From assembly GCA_009192285.1 (NCBI GenBank), contig CM018604.1, forward strand, positions 4,745,746-4,809,745: a stretch of DNA of 64,000 nt. The letters run 5' to 3'. This stretch comes from Morchella semilibera. Lineage: Eukaryota > Ascomycota > Pezizomycetes > Pezizales > Morchellaceae. Made by a program: the position numbers and the translations under genes. Below are positions 36,480-47,759 of the stretch, piece after piece. The stretch's first letter is position 1. Each line of letters starts with the position of its first letter. The notes under the pieces are model-generated. The model worked only from the letters and a program-made list of their open reading frames with translations, did no database searches and had not been told where the DNA came from.

Positions 36480-37310
36480 ATGCCACTTACAATAATCCGC
36501 GCCGCCCCCGACCCGAGCAAATACACTCCGCTCTCAACGCACCAGTCAGCAACACCTGCCTCCTTCACCACCCCTGTGCTACACTTCCGCAGTACCAGCA
36601 GCATCGTTCTCGCACCCTCGCAAGCAGGTCTTCTCCCAGTCTTCGGTGATCATAAGGATAACACCGACCCTGAGGTTGCCATCCCCGGAATTGACATCTG
36701 GGTCACCTCCGAGTGAGCACACCCACCCGCCAACCTCCAACCCCATATCTCTACAAAACTAACCTCCACATCCTACAGGAACCTAATTCTCTACAACCCC
36801 ACCCTCACCACCGGCGTCGAGCTTCCCTACACCACCGTCACCCTACACGCAATCCAAGGCAAGGGCATCTACATGCAGCTGTCGCTCTCGCCCGCCGCCG
36901 CACAGACGAGCAACAACGAGGGCTTCGACGACGACGACATGGTGGAGCTGACGGCGCTGCCCGAGTCCGAGGACCATGTTGAGCCATTCTTCAAGGCCCT
37001 GAGCGACTGCGCGAACCTTAACCCGGATCCCGATCAGGATAGTGATGGGGACGGCGAGGGCCAGGTGCTGTTTGAAGGTGGTGTGGGCACGCTTGGGGGG
37101 TTCGCAGGATTCCCGGGGGAGGGTGGGTGGATCACGGCGGAGAATGTGGACCAGTTCCACTTTGAGGGTGTGGAGGGGGAAGAGGAAGGGGAAGAGGGAG
37201 GTAGGATCCTAGGGCCTGGGGCGGGGACGGTAAGGGGAAGGGAGGACGGTAATGGGGAGGAGACGGTGGTGGAGGGTGGGGAGGAGACTAAGTGGAGGAG
37301 GACGGAATAG
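36480..37310 (+). CDS. ICln homologue, Sm-protein assembly chaperone (methylosome subunit)
   Basis: Member of the pICln/Voldacs family (regulator of volume decrease). In animals it holds Sm proteins for methylation and snRNP assembly. Two exons, 36480-36712 and 36779-37310, with a 66-nt phase-2 intron, give 254 residues. The PH-like fold signature is clear: PGIDIWVTSENLILYNPTL, ELPYTTVTLHAIQG, GIYMQLSLS, VELTALPESEDHVEPFFKAL and DCANLNPDP. The C-terminal third is a long acidic, Gly-rich tail (GVEGEEEGEEGGR), also typical. The start ATG lies in an A-rich context. No damage is seen. Confidence 0.88.
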
Positions 37311-38351
37311 AGAGATATGTATCATAATTAGGTACGTCTTCTCTTTCCGCGAATAAATATTAGTGTAGGTTTCGGCCACTATCTTGAGATTGTGTGCTTG
37401 GTGTCTTAGCCTAACGGTCTAGTTGATTTGCTCTAAGGATAGCGGGAATTCCGTAGAAAGCCTAAAAGAATCAATCAAGGAACAAACAGAACGAATGAAT
37501 AAATAAACAAACAAATAAGGGCCTATTCAGCGGAAAAAACTGAGTTTTCTCCCCCTGTAACCCAACAACCTTTCCGCCCCTCTCCTCTATTCACGTGTTT
37601 TGTGCCCTCTATATAAGAGTAACCACGCTGCCCTTACTCTTTCAATCTGACCCCCTTAAGCCTTTAATAGTCTATTAGTAAAGCCGCGTTAAATTTACTT
37701 CTCTTAAGGGAGTCAGCATTCTATTAATAGACTAAGGGGCAAGTGTCCTAACTTTCGGTCACAGGCGTGCCCTTATAGAGGTCTTTGTCATTGGCTCTTA
37801 CAAAGAGGAGTGATAATTGATGACTGTCGTTTTAATCGACAACACTTACATAATCACTAGTACTGCAATCCGGTAAAAGCAACTGTTACGGAGTAGCCAA
37901 AACTACGAGAGGCGATGAGTTACGGGCAAACGGTGTAGCAACTACGAAGGGAGTTTGGGGAGGCGTGAGAGACAAGAGGCTGGCTAGGTTACTTCTACTT
38001 GCCGAATTTTCGGGTTTAGGATGGTTGGCACCCAACTTTTGGTTATATCTCAAAAGTTTGGCAAGTAGACCTAGGGCCGAGTAAGGGCACATCAGTAAAA
38101 AGTGTGGTGTCATTCCGGCTCGCCCCGGCGCCCTATATGAGCCGGGTGCGGCCCAAAGGTTCCAATTGGTCCGCCCACGCCCAAACCCACCCCCGGGCAC
38201 CCTAAAATGAGTTTTGGCGTCCCAGGACAAGTTATTTTGCTCTGGATGTCTCAGGCGAGATATCATCTTGGACATATCTTAAATATTACTCACCCTCTTT
38301 TGTTCTGACCTTATCCATGGCTGCATCCTGACTTTCCTGTCATGTTGACTG
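37311..38351. other. Gene-free stretch with inverted-repeat patches
   Basis: 3' flank of the ICln gene, then a patch at 37640-37735 with mixed inverted repeats (CCCTTAAG and its complement, TTAATAGTCTATTA and its complement) that may be a decayed MITE. The minus-strand frame at 37886-38275 (129 codons) is open but has no recognisable domain and may belong to an unknown repeat. Confidence 0.45.
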
Positions 38352-38488
38352 CATCAGCAAGACTTCATTTGTCTCCCGATATCTCCTGAGCCTAAGGAGA
38401 CTCAAAAAATCTCAGGGAATCCCAGGAGACTCTCAGGAGACCCGGGAGACCATTGGGGGACTCCAGTCATAAGTTGAGTTTGCTGATG
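38352..38488 (+). mobile_element. CATCAGCAA inverted-repeat element, copy 1 (137 bp)
   Basis: Starts CATCAGCAAGACTTCATTTG and ends GTTGAGTTTGCTGATG. Between the ends are several copies of the phrase CAGGAGACTC or its inverse, able to fold back. Four further copies in the window share this plan. It is non-coding. Confidence 0.75.
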
Positions 38489-38507
38489 TGTTTTGACATT
38501 CTGACGC

Positions 38508-38615
38508 ATCAGTAAGATTTTACATGTCTCAGGAGATTGCTGGGGTCTCAGGAGACTCTGGAGACTGTCAGGAGACTTAGGAGACTCCAGTCACAAATGG
38601 TAAAGCTTGCTGATG
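38508..38615 (+). mobile_element. CATCAGCAA inverted-repeat element, copy 2 (108 bp)
   Basis: Short variant. It starts CATCAGTAAG, ends GCTTGCTGATG, and has the same GGAGAC-rich core with one block fewer. It is flanked on both sides by CTGACG-like sequence. Confidence 0.7.
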
Positions 38616-38836
38616 CGTGCTGACGTACTGGCCGTTTATAACAGAACTATACAAAACTGTTTGGTGAATGAGTACATATAGGATCTGTTATAGGCTTAAA
38701 GTTATTGTTAAATACCAGCTGTGACAGTGACAGTGACAAGAAAATACCTGCAGTAAGAACTACAACTTGCTCCGAGTGTATCCATCTTCTGACGATTGAG
38801 ATAAAGATTTATACATTCTAAACTGACGAGTCTATA

Positions 38837-38973
38837 CATCAGCAAGACTTCATTTGTATCCTGGTGTCTCCTGAGTCTCAGGAGACTCAAAAAAGATCCG
38901 GGGGTCTCAGGAGACTCTCAGGAGACCCCGGAGACTGTTGGGAGACTCCAGTCACAAGTTGAGTTTGCTGATG
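38837..38973 (+). mobile_element. CATCAGCAA inverted-repeat element, copy 3 (137 bp)
   Basis: Same length and order as copy 1, flanked by TA on both sides. The core holds the inverted phrase GTCTCCTGAG/CTCAGGAGAC. Confidence 0.75.
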
Positions 38974-39177
38974 TATGTTGCCAGTGATTAGAGTACCAAC
39001 TAAGGAAAGATTTCTAAGTGTCTGAGTATTTTTAGTATCCCTTTGTCCATCAATAGCTCTGCTGTAGGCGGCACTAACTATATATAGGAATAATGTATAG
39101 TAGATTACAGATATATCACTAAAATTGCATTTCCCTCTGCAAAATTATATATATCTCCTGATATTTTTAGATTTCAG
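38974..39177. other. AT-rich spacer before a solo LTR
   Basis: Nothing coding. The end (about 39150-39177) resembles a decayed start of the CATCAGCAA family and continues on the other side of the LTR. Confidence 0.4.
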
Positions 39178-39812
39178 TGTGACGGAGTAACCCGACGCAA
39201 AGAAGAAGATGACAATGATGACGCAGAGGGACTCGAGGAGCACAGTGTACTCGACGAGGGGGCCGATGAAGACAGGGACAACGCCAGGCAGGCACAAGCA
39301 CAGGCACCGGCGAAGACAAAGGCAAGAGCAAGGGCACAAGAGCACAGAGCAGGGAGAGTGAGGACCGAAGGGACCTCAACGAGAACAATGAGGGATACTA
39401 TGAGTTTCCTCTTGTCAGAGGATCGAGTCTTTGGTACGAGAGGCTATGGCTTTTAGAACTAGGAGTAGATTCCTATGTACCGAGATAACAGAAAGAAGAG
39501 ACAGAGAGAAAAGAAAGAAAGAACTAAGGAAAACATCTATCTCGACTATTTAACACACCTCCTCCACTAGTCCAATATGACTCACACCTCCGCTCATAGA
39601 ACCTCATAGAAACCTGTTACTACCACACCCCGTAATCCTCCCCACCATCTCCGCTATTCTACATTACCAATCCATCACGCCATCGAACCTCCCAGAATCT
39701 AATGACGACAGCCTCCACCTCGCACTCCCCACTCTCGCTTAACATTTCCCTAACAACCACAACCGTACATCGCCTACCGAGCTGTCGGGACAAATGCCAA
39801 GACGCCGGGACA
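39178..39812 (-). mobile_element. Solo LTR, Ty3/gypsy family
   Basis: 635 bp, matching in reverse orientation the LTRs of the element at 47064-53310. It ends TGTGACGG..GGGACA on the plus strand and is flanked by the 5-bp duplication TTCAG on both sides (39173-39177 and 39813-39817). There is no internal region, so it is the product of LTR-LTR recombination. Confidence 0.93.
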
Positions 39813-40828
39813 TTCAGGAAACTCAGGAGACCTTCAGAAGGTTTAAGAAACTGTCAAGAAACTCAAGAGATAATCAGGAAATCTAGTAGATTTTAGACAC
39901 AAATAATAAAGCTTTCTTATATATATTGTGATATTTTTAGTATTAGAAGAATCAGGAGATATGGAAGACTTTAGATACAAATAATAAAGCTTGCTAATAG
40001 AATTAGTTATAAGGGTTAGTACGATAGAGTTAATTGGATACTAAGAAGGTATATGTTAAAGTATAAAAGCAGAGCGTAAGAAAAGTATATACAGAATATG
40101 AACATAATATTGTTGGATGAGGTAATAAAATAGGGTTATTTGTATTTAGTTTATGGAAATTTATTCATACATTTCCTATTCTCTGCTTAAAACTAACTTA
40201 GTTGAAACTTGAAAGTGGTTAGCTCTCAAGAACAACCTTTATGTCCTGGTGTTTTGGTACTTGTAGTACTTTTCTGTCGATATGATAATAATAAGCAAAC
40301 ATGGGCGCTGTAACGGGGAAGCTAGATGAAGCTGGATGACAGATGAAGATAATGACATAGATGAAATCGAGGGGCACACCTAGAGTTAACGGAAGCTCAA
40401 GGTAGTGGCGAAGGCAAAGGCAAGGATAAAGACGGAAACAAAGCAAAGAAAGCAAGAACCAAGTAGAAATATCGAGCAAAATTATATAAAAAGACTACAG
40501 AATTAATTTCTGTTAAAGCGAGTTTGGTATGGAATGGTTATAATTATGGATAATAATATATCCCTATATACTGGAATAAATTTCATAAATATAGTTGCAT
40601 CTGAGGAATAGAAGGATTGGGATTGGCAAGGCTAGAATTACTGTATATGACAGGGTAACTAATACTACCTGAAGGACAAATATAAATAATGATACAGATG
40701 GGATCAAGGAATACAGCTGGGGCTAACAGAAGGGCAAGACAGAGGCGAAAGCAAAGACGAGGACAGAGACAAAGACAAAGATAGAGCAGGGAAAGTGAGG
40801 ACTAAACAAGAATCTCAGACGAGGATAA
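39813..40828. other. Decayed repeat tract
   Basis: AT-rich stretch. At about 39818-39910 and 39935-39996 there are weakened relatives of the CATCAGCAA family core (for example AATAATAAAGCTTGCT). At about 40370-40450 and 40720-40828 there are eroded pieces of the LTR in reverse orientation (runs of GGCAAAGGCAAGG type). No gene. Confidence 0.5.
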
Positions 40829-41464
40829 TGTCCCGGCGTCTTGGCATCGGTCCCGAGGGCTCGGTAGTCGAAGCGCGGTTGTGATTGTTTAGGAATGGCT
40901 AAGTGAAGAAAGGGTTTGCTAAAGGGAGGGTGTCGTCATTGGGTTCTAGGAGGTTCGATAGCGTGATGGATTGGTAATGTAAATAGCGGAGATGGTGTAG
41001 AGGAATATGAGGTGTGGTAGCGATGGGTTTCTATGAGGTTCTATGAGCGAAAGTGTGAGTCATAGCGGACTGGTGGAGGAGATGTGTTAAATAGCGGGGA
41101 TAAAAGTTTTCCTTAGTTCTTTCTTTCTTTTCTCTCTCTCTGTCTTGTCTTCCTGTTATTTTGGTACATAGGAATCTACTTCTATTTCTAAGCCATAGCT
41201 TCTCGTACCAAAGATTCTGTCCTCCAGAACAAGGAAACCTATAGTACCTCTCATCGTTCTTGTTGAGGTCTATCCGGTCCTCACTCTCCCTGCCCTGCAT
41301 CCTTGTGCCTTTGCCCTTGCCTTTGCCTTCGCCGGTGCCTGTGCTTGTGCCTGCCCGGTGTTGTGCTTGTCTTCGTCGGTCTCCTCGTCGCGTAGGCTGT
41401 GCTCCTCGAGTTCTTCTGCGTCATCATTGACATCTTCTTCTTTGCGTCTGGTTACTCTGTCACA
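40829..41464 (+). repeat. 5' LTR of the old gypsy copy
   Basis: 636 bp, starting TGTCCCGGCG and ending GTCACA. It is followed by the same leader (CTAAGACGAGACC) that follows the 5' LTR of the young element. Confidence 0.88.
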
Positions 41465-41649
41465 CTAAGACGAGACCACTCTTGCTCGACTGACACAGTC
41501 CGAGTTCCTCGCACCATAGTCTACCATGACCACTCCAGCCATCGATGCATTTGATTATCAAAAGCTCTATACGGATCTCGAAGGGTTCTTTGTCGCTCAC
41601 CCTGAAGTAGACTCCGCCGCAACGGAAAAGCGAAGCAAGCGTATGCCCT

Positions 41650-42284
41650 TGTCCCGGCATCTTGGCATCGGTCCCGAGGGTTCGATAGTCAAAGCGCGGT
41701 CGTGATTATTCGGGTAATGTTAAGCGAGGAGGAGGTGTGCTGAGAAGGGGGTGTCGTCATTGGGTTCTAGGAGGTTCGATGGCGTGATGAATTGGTAATG
41801 TAAATAGCGAAGATGGTGGGAATGAATATGAGGTGTGGCAGCGATGAGTTTCTATGAGGTTCTACGAGCGAAAGTGTGAGTCATAGTGGACTGGGGGAGG
41901 AGGTGTGTTAAAAAGTGGGGATAGAAGTTTTCCTTAGTTCTTTCTTTCTTTCTCTCTGTCTCGTCTTCCTGTTATCTTGGTACATAGGAATCTACTCCTA
42001 TTTTCTGAGCCATAGCTTCTCGTACTAAAAACTCTGTCCTCTTGAAAGAGGAAACTCATAGTACCTCTCATCGTTCTCGTTGAGGTCCATCCGGCCCTCA
42101 CTCTCCCTGCCCTGCGCTCTTGTGCCTTTGCCCTTGCCTTTGCCTTCACCGGTGCCTGTGCTTGTGCCTGCCCGGTGTTGTCTCTGTCTTCGTCGGTCTC
42201 CTTATCGCATACTGGACTATGCTCCTCGAGTACATCTGCATCATCATTGTCATCTTCTCCTTTGCGTCGAGTTCCTCCGTCACA
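41650..42284 (+). mobile_element. Solo LTR inserted in the old gypsy copy (gag part)
   Basis: 635 bp, TGTCCCGG..GTCACA, flanked by the duplication GCCCT (41645-41649 and 42285-42289). It splits the gag region of the older copy. Confidence 0.92.
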
Positions 42285-45200
42285 GCCCTCTTTCAAAGAG
42301 CGCACGGAGGGGTCCAGCAATATGCGATCGATCTCACCACCTATCACTCCTAAACTGAATAAGGTCGGTCCAAGTTTTATAAGGAAATCCAGGGACTACG
42401 AGATAAAATCAACAAGTTGCAAGAAGGAGTCAAGGGAGGTTTAGAGGAGCTCCATGATGACTTAATCAAGCCATCCAAATCTGAGAAGCTACCTGAACCG
42501 GAGAAATACTCGGGCGATCGCAAAACTCTTAGAACCTTTCAAAGACAATTAGAGATTAAGCTTACGGCTAACCTCGATCGTTTTCCTACTTCGGCCCAAC
42601 AACTGTCGTATTCTATTTCTCGATTGGAGGGACCGACGGCGGATCAATTTCTTGTGTATATTACGGATGAAGGAATCGCTCTTGATTCCATGGCGGAGTT
42701 TTTTAAAATTTTGGACAATGCTTTTAGGGACTCAGATCGCGCCACCGATGCTGCTCGGAACTTGAGGGAGATCAGGCAACGTCAACGTACTTTTTCGGAA
42801 TATTTTTCAGAATTCTAGCGATATGCTGCCGACTCTGAGTTCAACGAGGCGGCTAAGATCGTATGTCTTCTGGAAGGGTTTAGTCAGGATTTGATGGCTC
42901 TAATGATTCAGAATGAGACCCCAATGACAATTAAAGACTGTGGGCTACTCCTCCAACGTCTTGACAATAAGCAACGAGCCTTACAAGCCAGGATGGGGAA
43001 GTTTAGATTTCAGATCCCTAGTGCTCCTACTCCTTGTCTTTTTGTACCTCGCCCACCTGTCACATCAACAGCATTCCCAGTCGTACGAGGACCACCCTAA
43101 CCACTACCGAAGAGTGCTGCACTAGCGGCCCACCCTTCCTATACTCCAGGGGGAGCGGTCCCTATGGATTTGTCTAATAGTTGTCGCCATCCGGATCCCA
43201 GGGAAAGGGAAGCACGTCGTGCGGAGAATTGTTGTTATTACTGTAGGGGAGTTGGACATCTGGTTAGAGATTATCTTCTTTCGCCGTCAGAAAGGGCAGC
43301 ACCCAGGATACGGGGATCATTATTGGAAGCGAAGAAGGAAAAGAAGGAAAAGGAGGAGGATTTATTGTCAGATGAGGAGGAGTTAAAAGATTTGTCCCTG
43401 GCCTAAGCGGCATAGCTCAGTGACCTCCTAAAGTTTTTTCTAAGGTGTCTATTTCTACGTTTCCAGTATCAGAAGGGGAGATGGATGAGAATCAATTGAT
43501 TGTAGTCTGTTCTATTTCACAAAATAAAAAATCTATTGTACCCACCTATGCCTTGATTAATACTGGAGCATCGGGATATGCATTTATTGATGAGGACTTT
43601 GTGCGCCGCCATGAATTAAAAATGAAGAATTTGGGGGCTGAGAGGGAGATTGGTGTGATTGATGGAAGGCCTATTGAATCCGGGAAGGTGACTAGGAAGG
43701 TGACGTTGGAGTTGGAAATTAATGGACATGTGGAGGAATGTCCTTTCTTTGTTACAAAACTGGGACATTATCCGATTGTGATAGGAATACCTTGGATGAG
43801 GAGACATGGTGTCTTAATCGACAGTGGGAGGAATGAGGTTTGTTTTCAGTCATCAGTATGCCTTGAACATTGCATAGCCAATCACAAACCTATTGTGACC
43901 CGAGGGATCTCAACACCACCATCTGAGAGACCAGTTACCCATATTTCAGCTATTACCCTCGATCATTTAAAAGACTTTTCCAGGATCCTACCGTTCAAGT
44001 CTATTCGACCACCCTATATGCTGTTAATAAAGTGTTGGAAATGCCAGCCAATCCAGACGGGACAATTCCGATAGACTATCAACACTTCCGACAATTGTTA
44101 GATGAGACCAATGCATCTATGCTACCACCACACCGTCCCTATGATCATGAGATAAAATTGCAAGAAGGGACAGCACCACCTTTTGGCCCCATGTACAGTA
44201 TGTCACGAGAAGAATTGAAGGCACTAAGAGGTTATTTGGCCGACAATTTAAAGAAAGGATTCCTTCGGTCCAGCAATTCTCCAGCTGGGGCTCCTGTTTT
44301 ATTTGTGAAGAAAGCCGACGGGTCTCTGCGCTTATGTGTGGACTATCGGAAGTTGAATGCCATTACAGTCAAGGATAGATATCCTCTTCCCTTACACCGG
44401 AAACTATGGCCAACCTAGCGCGGGCTAATTACTTTACCAAGTTGGAGATCAAATTAGAATCAAGGAGGGAGATGAATGGAAGATGGCCTTTAGGACCCGC
44501 TATGGACATTGGGAATATATGGTTATGCCTTTTGGATTGACAAATGCTCCTGCTACCTTCCAGCGTTGGATTAATGATATCCTAAAACCTTTTCTCGATT
44601 GCTGTGCCACTGCCTACCTTGATGATATCCTTATTTATTTGGAAACCTTGGAACAGCATCAACAGGATGTACAACAGGTGCTGGAAGCCCTAGAAGCCAA
44701 TGAGGTTCACCTAAAACCAGAAAAGTGCGAATTTAGCATACAAGAGACAAAATACTTGGGCATGATTTTGACTCCTGGAGGAATGAAGATGGACCCTGCC
44801 AAAGTACAGACGATCGTAGACTGGGATGTGCCAAAGACAGTGAAAGAGGTTCAGGAATTTCTTGGGTTTGCCAATTTTTACCGACGTTTTGTTTATGCTT
44901 ATTCCAGAGTGGCTCAACTATTGACAAATTTGACGAAAAAACATGTACGATTTGAGTGGACCTAGAAGGTTGAACAAGCCTTTCAGAAACTCAAGACTGC
45001 TTTTACCACTGCTCTAGTATTGATGCACCCGGATCCTGAGAAAGAATTTATTGTGGAAACAGATGCGTCAAACTATGTGTCGGCAGGGATATTATCACAA
45101 AGGGATGACGAAGGAATACTCCACCCAGTTGCTTTTTTCTCTAAGATACATTCGCCGGCGGAATGCAATTATGAGATCTATGACAAGGAGCTAATGACCA

Positions 45201-45395
45201 TTATTCGTTGTTTCGAAGAATGAAGACCTCATTTGGAGATAGCTCCATTCCAAGTTAAGGTACTCACAGACCATCGCAATCTTGAGTACTTTATGTCAAC
45301 CAAATTGCTGAATCAGCGTCAAACTCGTTGGATGGAGTTTTTGTCTCGATTTAATTTTGTGATTCAGTATAGGCCGGGAAAGCAGGGAAGGAAGG

Positions 45396-46026
45396 TGTCC
45401 CGGCATCTTGGCATCAGTTCCGAGGGTTCGGTAGTCGAAGCGTTGTTGTGGTTATGGGGGAAATGTTAAGCGAGAAGGAGGTATGCAAGGAGGGGGGTGT
45501 CGTCATTGAGATTCTAGGAGGTTCGATGGCGTGATGGATTGGTAATGTAAATAGCAAAGGTGGTGGGGAGGGATATGAAGTGTGGTAGCGATGGGTTTCT
45601 ATGAGGTTCTATGAGTAAAAGTGTGAGTCATAACGGACTGGGAAAAGAGGTGTGTTAAATAGCGGGGATAGAAGTTTTCCTTAGTTCTTTCTTTCTTTTC
45701 TCTCTGTCTCGTCTTCCTGTTATCTCAGTACATAGGAATCTACTCCTATCTCCAAGCCATAGCCTCTCGCACCTAAGATTCTATCCTCTGAAGAGGAAAA
45801 CTATAGTACCTCTCATCGTTCTCATTGAGGTCCCTTCGGTTCTCACTTCTCTTGCCCTGTGCTCTTGTGCCCTCGCCCTTACTCTTGTCTTCGCCGGTGC
45901 CTGTGCTTGTGCCTGCCCGGTGTTGCCTTTGTCTTCGTCGGTCTCTTCGTTACGAAGACTGTACTCCCCGAGTCCTTCTGCGTCATCATTATCATCTTCT
46001 TTCTTGCGTCGAGTTACTCCGTCACA
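45396..46026 (+). mobile_element. Solo LTR inserted in the old gypsy copy (pol part)
   Basis: 631 bp LTR in the region after RNase H. The flanks GAAGG and GAACG look like a target duplication that has since diverged by one base. Confidence 0.85.
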
Positions 46027-47063
46027 GAACGTTGATATTCTGACCAGAAGTTCTAAGGATTTACCGAAGGAAGGGGATGAGAGACTGGAGCAACAAAGCT
46101 GAGTGGTTTTGAAGAAGAAGAATTTAGATTAAAAGATAGGTTTGTTAGCGGGCTCTTTGTCAAATGAACCCGCTGAAAGATTGTCTCCCGTACTTGATTT
46201 GTTTCACAAAGCTTACCAGAGTGATAGCTTCCCAAACAAAATCCTATCTATGCTCCGAGATGGTGTTCGACAATCGAAGGAAATTTTACTGGCCGAGTGC
46301 AAGGAAAGTGAGTAAGGGTTATTACTTTATCGAAACCTATTTTATGTTCCCGACTACGACGAGCTCAAACTCCATCTGTTATGGGAATAACATGATAAGC
46401 CTTCTGCTGGACATCCCGGGAAATCAAAGACATTGGAACTTCTTAGTTGGAGCTACTATTGGCCGAACATGAGGAAATATAGAGATCGCTATGTCCAGAG
46501 TTGCCATATTTGCCGGCGGAGTAAGGTGAATTACAATCCTCTGCAAGGAGTTCTATGCCCCCTATCAGTACCCAAGGGGCTCTAGACAGATGTAACCATG
46601 GATTTTGTAACGGGACTTCTGGAGAGCAAAGGATTCAATGCTATACTCATAGTAGTGGATCGTTTAACAAAAATGAAGCATTTGATTCCCACAATAGAAA
46701 ATGTTAACGCCAGTGATCTGTTTCGTCTATACCTGAAGCAGGCATGGAAATTACATGGGCTGCCAGAGACTATTGTTTCAGACCGAGGGACACAGTTTAC
46801 TGCTGAGTTTTGGAAGACCCTTTGTTACCGTCTAGAAATTGCTTCCCGATATTTCACCGCCTTTCATCCGCAAACCGATGGGCAAACGGAAAAGACCAAT
46901 GCAATTATGGAATAATATCTCCGCAGCTATGTATCATATCAATAGGATAATTGGGCTGACTTCCTTCCCCTTGCCGAGTTTGCTACGAATAATCACATTT
47001 CTGAAACTACTAATATATCCCCCTTCCAGGCTAACAATGGGAGACATCCGAGAATGACATTTG

Positions 47064-47698
47064 TGTCCCGGCGTCTTGGCAGCCGGCCCGACAGTTCGGT
47101 AGGCGATGTACGATTGTGGTTGTTAAGGTAATGCTAAGCGAGAAGTGGGGAGTACGAGGTGGAGGTTGTCGTCATTAGGTTCTAGGAGGTTCGATGGCGT
47201 GATGGATTGGTAATGTAGAATAGCGGAGATGGTGGGGAGGATTACGAGGTGTGGTCGCGACGGGGTTCTATGAGGTTCTATGAGTGAGTGTGTGAGTCAT
47301 AGCGGACTAGTGGAGGAGGTGTGTTAAATAGCGGGGATAGATGTTTTCCTTAGTTCTTTCTTTCTTTCTTCTCTGTCTCGTCTTCCTGTTATCTCGGTAC
47401 ATAGGAATCTACTCCTATTTCTAAAGCCATAGCCTCTCGTACCAAAGACTCGATCCTCTGACAAGAGGAAACTCATAGTATCCTTCCTCGTTCTCGTTGA
47501 GGTCCCTTCGGTCCTCACTCTCCCTGCTCTGTGCTCTTGTGCCCTTGCTCTTGCCTTTGTCTTCGCCGGTGCCTGTACTTGTGCCTGCCCGGCGTTGTCC
47601 CTGTCTTCATCGGCCCCCTCGTCGAGTACACTGTGCTCCTCGAGTCCCTCTGCGTCATCATTGTCATCTTCTTCTTTGCGTCGGGTCACTCCGTCACA
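47064..47698 (+). repeat. 5' LTR of the young chromovirus
   Basis: 635 bp, TGTCCCGGCGTC..CTCCGTCACA, nearly identical to 52670-53310. Confidence 0.95.
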
Positions 47699-47759
47699 CT
47701 AAGACGAGACCATCCTCACTCGACTAGCACAGTCCGAGTTCCTCGCACCATAGTTTACC

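Noticed and set aside
37886-38275. 129-codon minus-strand frame between ICln and the small-element cluster
   Set aside because: Open but without an identifiable domain, neighbouring exon or codon bias. It may be part of an unknown repeat, so it is not called as a gene.
38352-38973. CRISPR-like look of the repeated GGAGACTC phrases
   Set aside because: Repeats are short, inverted and irregular with no uniform spacers. The genome is fungal and the units have transposon-like ends.
45825-46102. Leu/Val/Pro-rich sense frames inside LTRs
   Set aside because: They come from the CT-rich repeat block of the LTR and shift between copies. There is no protein evidence.
47180-47200. tRNA B-box-like GGTTCGATGGC in every LTR
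   Set aside because: No cloverleaf or A-box fits around it, and it recurs simply because it belongs to the LTR.
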